Assembly (NCBI GenBank): GCA_013400115.1
Contig: VXBP01008523.1
Coordinates: 327,552 to 391,551 of the forward strand
Direction: 5' to 3'
Length of the DNA stretch: 64,000 nt
Source of the DNA: Rhinopomastus cyanomelas
Lineage: Eukaryota > Chordata > Aves > Bucerotiformes > Rhinopomastidae
The position numbers were made by a program, and so were the translations under genes. Below, in pieces: positions 57,901-64,000 of the stretch; positions within the stretch are counted from its first letter, which is position 1; every line of letters begins with the position of its first letter. The notes under the pieces were generated by a model, which worked only from the letters and a program-made list of their open reading frames with translations, ran no database searches and was not told the origin of the DNA.

Positions 57901-60900
57901 AGCAGAGGGTCTCCAGCCTCGTGACATCCTCTGGCCTCACCCCAATAGCTCCTTCAGGGAGGAGGCGCTGGGAGCTTGCTCCTCCTGGGTGACTTAGTGA
58001 CCTGGAGCTCATGTGTCTGTGGGGTTTGTTCCTGCAGGCTTCCTTCGCAACGTGGTGTCGGGGGAGCACTACCGCTTCGTCAGCATGTGGATGGCCAGGA
58101 CGTCCTACCTGGCTGCCTTTGTCATCATGGTCATCTTCGTGAGTCGGGGCGAGCTGGGTGCTGAGCCTGCTGCTGCTTGTTGGGACAGCAAAACAGACCG
58201 GGGAGCTGCAGTACAATCAGAGGCTGGGAGGGGTGGGGAAGGACCTCTGGGATCATCCAGTGCAACCCCCTGCCAGAGCAGGATCCCCTGGAGCAGAGCC
58301 CACAGGAGCAGGGCTTGAGATACCTGCAGAGCAGGAGACCCCCCCCTGCGCCTAAGGCCGCCTGTGCCGGGGTTCCAGAGGGAAGCTGTGGGTTTGCTGT
58401 TGGGAGGGAGGGGGGTTTCATGGAGCCTCAGTCTGAGTAAAACCCTCTGGCTGCTGGTGCAGGAGGTTCCTCTGAGACCTCTCAGAAGGGGCTGGGCTGG
58501 TTGTGAAGGAGCCAGAGCCGCCTCCTGCAACACTGCGCGAGGCGAGTGATCACAGATAAGTGTCAGGCAGGATCTGGAGCCATAACAGCCCGTGTCTGTA
58601 GCCCTGGGTGTCTGTCTGCATCCACTGCTGCAGCTCCTCACAGGGGTGATGTGGCCAGTGAAGGAGGCTGGGTGGCTGCTGGGTGGCTGCTGTCGGAGCA
58701 GCACTGGGAGCACAGACACCGGCCGGGGGGAAACCCCGAGGTCCGGCTCTGCTGCTCTTTGGTTTGGCCTCTGCTCAACTGTTCAGGTCTCTCCACAAAC
58801 AAATTTCTAACTGTTCACTTCAGTGGCAGCAATTAGCCCTAATTGCTCGCTGGGAAGTGGGGCTGGAGCAGCGCTGCGGGGCCACCCGACCGGGCTCCCG
58901 CGGCAACTCCTGGGCCCCGTGCGGCTCTGACGCTGCCTCTTGTTGTCGTGTTGCAGACCCTCTCTGTCTCAATGCTGCTGCGCTACTCCCACCACCAGAT
59001 CTTCGTCTTCATCGGTAAGGGGGTCCTGCAGGCTTCGGGGGGTGCTGGGTGCTCTGCCTGCTCCAGCACTCCGTGTCCCCTCTGACCCCACCTCCCCACT
59101 TGTGAGAGCTGTTCTGTCTCTGTGCTGGGGGCTCTGCGTGGGGTGGGCTGGAGCGTCCCGTGGCCCCTCACCCACACAGGGTTTTCCCTGTTACAGTCGA
59201 CCTGCTGCAGATGCTGGAGATGAACATGACGATCGCGTTCCCCGCGGCTCCTCTCCTCACCGTCATCCTGGCTCTAGTTGGTAAGGCTGTCCCCGCGCCG
59301 CTGGGCCCCGCGGAGGGCGGCTCCCGTTCGGACGCCGCTCGGCACGAGGCCGAAGGCTCTGGAATCCGGCGGCACGGCGAGCTGCATTGTCCTCCCGGGT
59401 CCCCTGGACGAGCCATTGGTTTGGAAACAGCAGCGCCCGCAGCTCTGGCTCTGCCTCCAGCTTCTTTCAGGCTCTCGGGCCTCCTGTGACCGGGCAGCAC
59501 AGTTGGAGTTTAAAATCCAAGCGGCGCCAAAACCCCAAATCGGCTCTGCCAGGGGCCTCTGGCCGGGGCAGTGGCTGCACTAGCCAGAGGGAATCTATCC
59601 TGCTGGGTGGGATCAGCCCTGCTCTGAAAGGGTGGAGGATCCAGAGCCCTGTGCCCAGCTGCTGCTGAGCCCCCTCGCCCTCTGTGCCGCAGGTATGGAG
59701 GCCATCATGTCCGAGTTCTTCAACGACACCACGACGGCGTTCTACATCATCCTGATCGTGTGGCTGGCCGACCAGTACGATGCCATCTGCTGCCACACCA
59801 ACACGAGCAAGAGGCACTGGCTCAGGTAGGAGCTCTCTGGGGCCCCACAGAGCTCGTGTTCCCGCGCTCTGGTGCCAGGTGGAGGCTTGACTCCATTCTA
59901 GCCCTCCCAGACCGATCGCTCTTCCATCCCAGGTTCTTCTACCTGTACCACTTCGCCTTCTACGCCTACCACTACCGCTTCAATGGGCAGTACAGCAGCC
60001 TGGCACTGGTCACCTCGTGGCTCTTCATCCAGGTCAGTATGTGGGGGCAGCCAGCCGCGTGGGGCAGGGGCCATCGCATGGTGTCACCCCCAGGGCCTCG
60101 GGGGTCACCCAGTGTCACCCAGTCCGTGGGTGACTGAACCAAGAGCAGAGGGAAGGAAAGAACCAGCGGGGGACTCTGTCAGGCTGTGAGGGGCATCTTC
60201 GCATCTCGATGAGGGGTGGGCTCCAGTGCCCAGCTGCAGAGAGAGGCAGCAGCTGTCAGGAGTCCTGGTAGAAGGGATAAGTCCTTCCAGGATTTCAGGC
60301 AGCCTTGGGTCTCGGAGCAGTTCTGAGCGCTCTGGTCTCCCGGTAACAGTGAGAGGAGAGCGGAGCGTTCCCAGGTCTGCGTGTGCCTGTGAGTGACCCC
60401 GTCCCCTTTGCTCCCCCAGCACTCCATGATTTACTTCTTCCACCACTACGAGCTGCCGGCCATCCTCCAGCAGATCAGGATCCAGGAGATGCTGCTGCAG
60501 ACCCAGCAGGTGGGTCAGGGCACCCAGACCACGCTGCAGGACAACCTCAACAACAACACTCCTGCTGCTCCTGCCGACGGGGGCAACCGCCGGCCCCACC
60601 TGCCCGCCGGCCCCTCCGGGGAGAGCAGCAGCCCGGCCGCCCTCGCCCCCAGCGAAGCCTCCAGCGTCCTGGCTGCCGCCACCGCGGCCTCCGTGGGCAG
60701 CGACCTGAACTGGGTGGCCGAGACGGCCGCCATCGTCACGGAGGCCTCGTTCCTCTCTGACCTGAGCACCACCCTCCTGGAGCCAAACGTGGTGCACGAG
60801 GCTGTGGCCAGCGTGAACCCTCAGGACGCCGCCGCTGCCTCCGGGCTGGTTGCCCGCATCAGGGTGAGCAGCGACCACCCGGACACGCCCATGGGCTCCA

Positions 60901-61232
60901 TCACCATCGAAGTCACTTCAACGTCGGTGGTGGCCGCAGCGGATGGTCCCCCTGCCGCGGAGGCTGCGCCCCTTGTCCCGCCACAGGAGGGGGGTCCCTC
61001 CGTCCCCAGCTCACTTCTCCCTGAGCAGACTGAGGCTGCCGAGGGCTCGAACAGCCGAGCAGAGCCCGGTGCCAGGGACTGCGGCGCTGCGGGGACCCCG
61101 CCAGCCTCGGCAGGGGACGCGGAGCAGGACAGACGGTCGGGACATTCTCCTGGGGACCGAGGGCCCTGCCTGGCACCAGCGCAGGGCACAGCCAGCTCCA
61201 GAGCTTCCACGGAGCCAGACTCGAGGTCTTGA
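51938..61232 (+). CDS. TMEM259: TMEM259 (membralin), ER membrane protein
   Basis: Complete, 11 coding exons, 730 residues (human isoform about 620). Exons: 51938-52171, 53839-54105, 54422-54590, 56010-56120, 57132-57254, 58038-58138, 58957-59014, 59197-59280, 59693-59825, 59933-60032 and 60420-61232 (TGA); all GT-AG and in phase. It starts MSENQPNANQHHPANNN. A first TM helix lies at about 79-95 (ALFVLFILAYIHIAF), a luminal domain contains nine consecutive glutamates (147-155), and a cluster of helices follows at about 320-470 (YLAAFVIMVIF, LTVILALVG, TAFYIILIVWLAD, VTSWLFIQ). FNDTT gives a glycosylation sequon. The last exon encodes an alanine/serine-rich tail longer than in human. Membralin is a component of ER-associated degradation and matters for motor neurons in mouse (family knowledge). 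Confidence 0.97.
53746..53782. repeat. 20-base direct duplication, TMEM259 intron 1
   Basis: AGAGGTGGTTGAAGCTG occurs at 53746-53762 and 53766-53782. Confidence 0.85.
55735..55875 (-). mobile_element. CR1 3' fragment, TMEM259 intron
   Basis: Complement of a CR1 terminus: 'gtaggaagggaccttgaggctcttccagtccaacctcagcc'. Short and decayed. Confidence 0.75.
57525..57975 (-). mobile_element. CR1 3' fragment (about 450 bases), TMEM259 intron
   Basis: Complement CR1 with 'gggttggaagggaccccagagc', 'gcccctgccatgagcagtgac', 'gggcaacctgttccagggtctcag', 'ccttgtcccagcaccaaagtccctcaggaaaaagtcc' and 'ctttcctggagccccttcaggtgctgg'. It closely resembles the copy at 2196-2535, so both belong to one CR1 subfamily. 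Confidence 0.92.
58205..58345 (-). mobile_element. CR1 3' fragment, TMEM259 intron
   Basis: Complement CR1: 'ggaaggacctctgggatcatccagtgcaaccccctgcc' and 'agagcaggatcccctggagcag'. Confidence 0.8.
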
Positions 61233-61355
61233 GCCCCTGTTACGGGGCCGGGGACTGCGGCCAAGGCGCTGGGATTGCGTTTGTTACCGTTTCTCACTTC
61301 ACCATCATCCTTAACCCACGGGTTCCTCTTGGCGGAGGCAGAGCAGCAGGGACAG

Positions 61356-61361
61356 AATAAA
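61356..61361 (+). terminator. TMEM259: TMEM259 proximal poly(A) signal (AATAAA)
   Basis: Canonical signal 124 bases after the membralin stop. Confidence 0.8.
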
Positions 61362-62527
61362 GGTGCTGCCGGCAGCTCCCCTGGCACCGGCCCCAGTGTT
61401 TGAGGGGCTGCGCGGGGCGGGTTGGGGATGAGGCAGCAGCTCGCCGGGCTCCGTGCCCCGGACACTGCCCGTTGCGGTGGTTCCTGCCCTGCTTGTCCTG
61501 CTCGCCTTTGTGCTGATCACAGGGATGAACTGGTGTGGGACAGACCCCACCTCTGTTGGTGGGATAGCAGCTGCCTGGGAGCAGGGAGGATGTTTTCAGA
61601 GCCCCTGATGAACTGTCCTTAGGGGACAGAGGAAGGCCAGCCCTTCCCCCAGCACCCAGCTCTGCTCCTGCCGGGGCCGAGCTGGGCGATAACCAGAGGA
61701 GAAGCTGCTGCTCAGCCCTGCTGGTTCTGCTCCAGCTTCCCTCTCTCCGGGTTCAGCGCGGGGTGACATCTGCAGCCTCTCTGTTAGAGCAGAGCTGGCC
61801 CCGGCCGCTCAGAGGCGGCAGCAGGGTCCCCCCGTGTTGCCCCCTTGCTGCTGCCTCCCTTTGCCAGGACTTTGGCCTCTCGGCTGTCGAGGAGCAGCAC
61901 GAAGTGGGGGCTCTGGGCACAGGCAGCTGCTCTCAAGGGGTCTCGGGGTGTGTGGGGAGGGGGTTAGAGCTCTGCACGTTGAAGCTTTTCAGTGCCTTGT
62001 CCCCTGCCCTGGCCGCGTTTGTCTCTGCCATCAGCTCCCTCCCGGAGGAGACACTGGCTTTTCACTGGCTGGGCTGTTGCATGAGGTGGTTTCACACAGA
62101 ACCAGAACACTAAAGCCAAGACATTTCAGCTCTCTCTCCCTCCTTTCGCCAGCAGCAGGAGGGTCTCTCAGCTCTGGGGGGGCAGCCGGGTGGCTGCCAA
62201 AGGGTCCCTGAGCCCAGCAGCAGTGGGGTCCAGCTCCCTCCATGTCCTCCCCCGACAAAGAGGTTCCCGAGGCACTGCTGCCCAGAGCCTCCCTCTCACC
62301 TCATTCTCAGCTGGGTGCTCCCCCCTTTTTATTTGTTCTTGTCTCACAGCTCCAGGTGCTGCTGGGGGGGGTCTGGGGGAGCTGCTTGTGACCGGCACTA
62401 CGGCGGGTCGGAATCACGGTGGGGAGAGGGGAGGGGAAGGGACAGGGCCACCAAAGCGAATGATTTGCTGACAGAAGCGTAGGTTTCCCTCTATTTAATT
62501 GATGTACAAAAGGAGTTTGTATATAAC
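61362..62527. other. TMEM259/GRIN3B 3' flank, nothing coding recognised
   Basis: GC-rich sequence between the proximal TMEM259 signal and a second AATAAA. It may be an extended 3' UTR of TMEM259. A minus-strand AATAAA at 62328-62333 means GRIN3B could also end here. Confidence 0.5.
62328..62333 (-). terminator. GRIN3B: possible GRIN3B poly(A) signal (AATAAA)
   Basis: TTTATT on the + strand, about 980 bases after the GRIN3B stop on its own strand. Confidence 0.45.
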
Positions 62528-62533
62528 AATAAA
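62528..62533 (+). terminator. TMEM259: possible distal TMEM259 poly(A) signal (AATAAA)
   Basis: AATAAA within an AT-rich patch (TTTAATTGATGTACAAAAGG, then TTTGTATATAACAATAAA), typical of a mature mRNA end. It is 1.3 kb after the TMEM259 stop and overlaps the presumed GRIN3B 3' UTR on the other strand. Confidence 0.5.
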
Positions 62534-62784
62534 TCTCATCTCTAACAGCCCCCCGCTGTCCCGCGAGCGCTTGTGCTGCAAGTCGAGGTGTGAGGAGCCG
62601 GGGCACAGCCAGGCTGGTGCTGCAGCAGCCTAGGGTGCCCTGTTCTGCCTCAGAGGGGTTGTGGTGGGGCAGGGGCTGCTGGCGTGACCCCCACCCTGAG
62701 CCCAGCTGGGCTCTGCTGTGCAGGGTGGCTGTGGGGAGGGGAGGTTGGGGTCGTGCTCTCACCTTGGGCCTTCCATGGCCACCG

Positions 62785-62948
62785 TCACTCACAGTAGGAC
62801 CAGGGGCTAGTAATTTCCCTAATCTCCCCGTGGGATTCCTCCTGCTCTCCTAGCACCTCCTTCTTCACTTTGCGCCTTCCTCCTCCTCTCCTAGAACCTT
62901 CCTCCTCCTCCTCCTCCTCACTGTCGTCCTGCTGTGGGACCAAATGTG
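62785..62948 (-). other. acidic/basic open frame downstream of GRIN3B, possible extra 3' exon
   Basis: On the minus strand a frame reads HLVPQQDDSEEEEEEEGS, then RRGGGRRKVKKEVLGEQEES and ends in SPWSYCE before TGA. It is preceded by an acceptor-like pyrimidine-rich CTCTCGTGCAG at 62949-62959. It has the look of a conserved protein C-terminus, but I do not recognise it. The direct join from the donor overlapping the GRIN3B stop is out of phase by one base, so it may be only 3' UTR. Confidence 0.25.
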
Positions 62949-63309
62949 TTCCTGCACGAGAGGGAGAGGAAGGGTTACCCCCACCCCAAGCCTGGCTGCG
63001 CGTGGAGGGATAAACCAGCCGTGAGCTCTCTCCCTCATCTCTCTGAGGGTCAGATGCAGCGTCTTCCCGCAGCGGGGCTGCAGCCTGGCTGCTCCTGCAG
63101 GGGCCTCTCACCTCATCCTACCCCACTGTCTGCCCCAAAATGACCCCCCCTTGTCCAAGGCTGCGGCTCAAACCCCAAACAAACACCCCAGAGCTGGAGA
63201 GAGGCAGCCCCTGCCCCATCCTGCTGCCGCAGGGGCCTTTTTCCCCTCCCTCCATGGCCTGATTTCACCCCTGCACAGGGGGTGGTTTGGAGTGTCCCCC
63301 CATCCCCTG

Positions 63310-63800
63310 TCACCTCTCCTGGGGCTCCTCGGTGGCCAGCGGGACAGGCAGTGCCCGGCTGCTCTTCGCTGTGCCCAGCACAGCCACCAGCTCACTCTTC
63401 CTCAGCAGGGCTGCCCGCAGCTGGTCCCGCATCTCCTGGATCTTCTCCTCCAGCTCCCTCAGCTCCCTCTCGCTGGCTGCTCGGTCTGGGGGCTGCGGCA
63501 GCTGCCCGTTCCTGGGGTGTCGCGGGGACCCCTCAGCCTCAGGGGAGGGTTTGTCCAGCTGGAAGCGAACTCTCCGGCCCTCCTTCCGCAGGGAGCTGCA
63601 GGGCTGCCCCGGCACCTGCCCTGGCTGCTGGCTGCTCCTTCGTGGGGAGAAGGGTTGAGCTGGGAGATGCCCGCATGGCCCCCCAGGATGGGGAAGAGGA
63701 GGGGGAAAGCAGGTGCCCAGCCCTGGCCCTACCGCGGCTCCAGGCCCAGCTGCTGACTCTTGGGCTCCTCTGTGCCGGTGTTCAGGGCCCGGTGGATTTT
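63310..63800 (-). CDS. GRIN3B: GRIN3B, NMDA receptor subunit GluN3B, last two coding exons
   Basis: Partial gene whose 5' part lies right of the window. Exon 63800-63733 encodes KIHRALNTGTEEPKSQQLG; IHRALNT is also found right after the last TM segment of the GluN3A paralogue. Exon 63637-63310 carries the cytoplasmic tail, with a coiled-coil ending ELRELEEKIQEM, DQLRAALLRKSEL and stopping with TGA at 63310-63312. The last-exon acceptor was chosen at CACGAAG/G because it alone keeps phase with the upstream exon. GluN3 subunits bind glycine and reduce calcium permeability of NMDA receptors (family knowledge). It is convergent with TMEM259, as in human. Confidence 0.85.
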
Positions 63801-63867
63801 CTGTGGGACAGATGGGGTGGGTGAGATGGGACCGATGCCTTGGGGTTCCCCAGAGCCAGAGGTGTAG

Positions 63868-64000
63868 AAGGAGAGAAGGAAGGAGAGAAGGAAGGAGAGA
63901 AGGAAGGAGAGAAGGAAGGAGAGAAGGAAGGAGAGAAGGAAGGAGAGAAGGAAGGAGAGAAGGAAGGAGAGAAGGAAGGAGAGAAAGAAAGAGAGAGAGA
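63868..64000. repeat. (GAAGGAGA)n microsatellite
   Basis: Perfect to near-perfect octamer GAAGGAGA array, about 15 copies, decaying to GAGA at the window edge, inside a GRIN3B intron. It continues past the window. Confidence 0.95.

Overview
This window is vertebrate nuclear DNA, most likely from a bird. It is GC-rich with short introns. It carries many 3' fragments of CR1 non-LTR retrotransposons, the typical avian repeat, and no SINE- or Alu-like sequence. The genes match the cluster on human 19p13.3, which from general knowledge corresponds to a small, gene-dense avian microchromosome. Two runs of N (8561-8649 and 41531-41550) and three single N bases mark it as a draft assembly. All gene models come from reading exons, splice sites, reading phase and remembered family sequences. 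No alignment was run.

Layout: SBNO2 (+, 3' half, 1-3922, with a long 3' UTR to about 6160); GPX4 (-, 7386-8476, selenoprotein, first exons missing at a gap); POLR2E (+, 9238-11029); ARHGAP45 (-, 13600-29031, 23 coding exons, complete); CNN2 (+, 30076-33603, 7 exons); ABCA7 (+, 36207-50030, 48 visible coding exons, one lost in a gap); TMEM259/membralin (+, 51938-61232, 11 exons); and the last two coding exons of GRIN3B (-, 63310-63800), which runs off the right edge. Divergent pairs share GC-rich promoter regions (GPX4/POLR2E and ARHGAP45/CNN2). Convergent pairs meet tail to tail (SBNO2/GPX4, POLR2E/ARHGAP45, TMEM259/GRIN3B). Introns hold CR1 fragments and several minisatellites. The most striking of these is a G-rich hexamer array inside ARHGAP45.

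The genes are housekeeping or immune neighbours and do not form one pathway: a transcriptional co-regulator, a lipid-peroxide-reducing selenoenzyme, an RNA polymerase subunit, a RhoGAP, an actin-binding protein, a lipid transporter, an ER membrane protein and a glutamate receptor subunit. The points most worth following are the full selenocysteine machinery of GPX4 (in-frame UGA plus SECIS), a CNN2-ABCA7 block inverted relative to human, an abrupt AT-rich block at one end of that block, a GC-AG intron in ABCA7, and a possible extra exon downstream of the GRIN3B stop. I found no convincing wholly new system. The window is mostly a well-conserved syntenic block.
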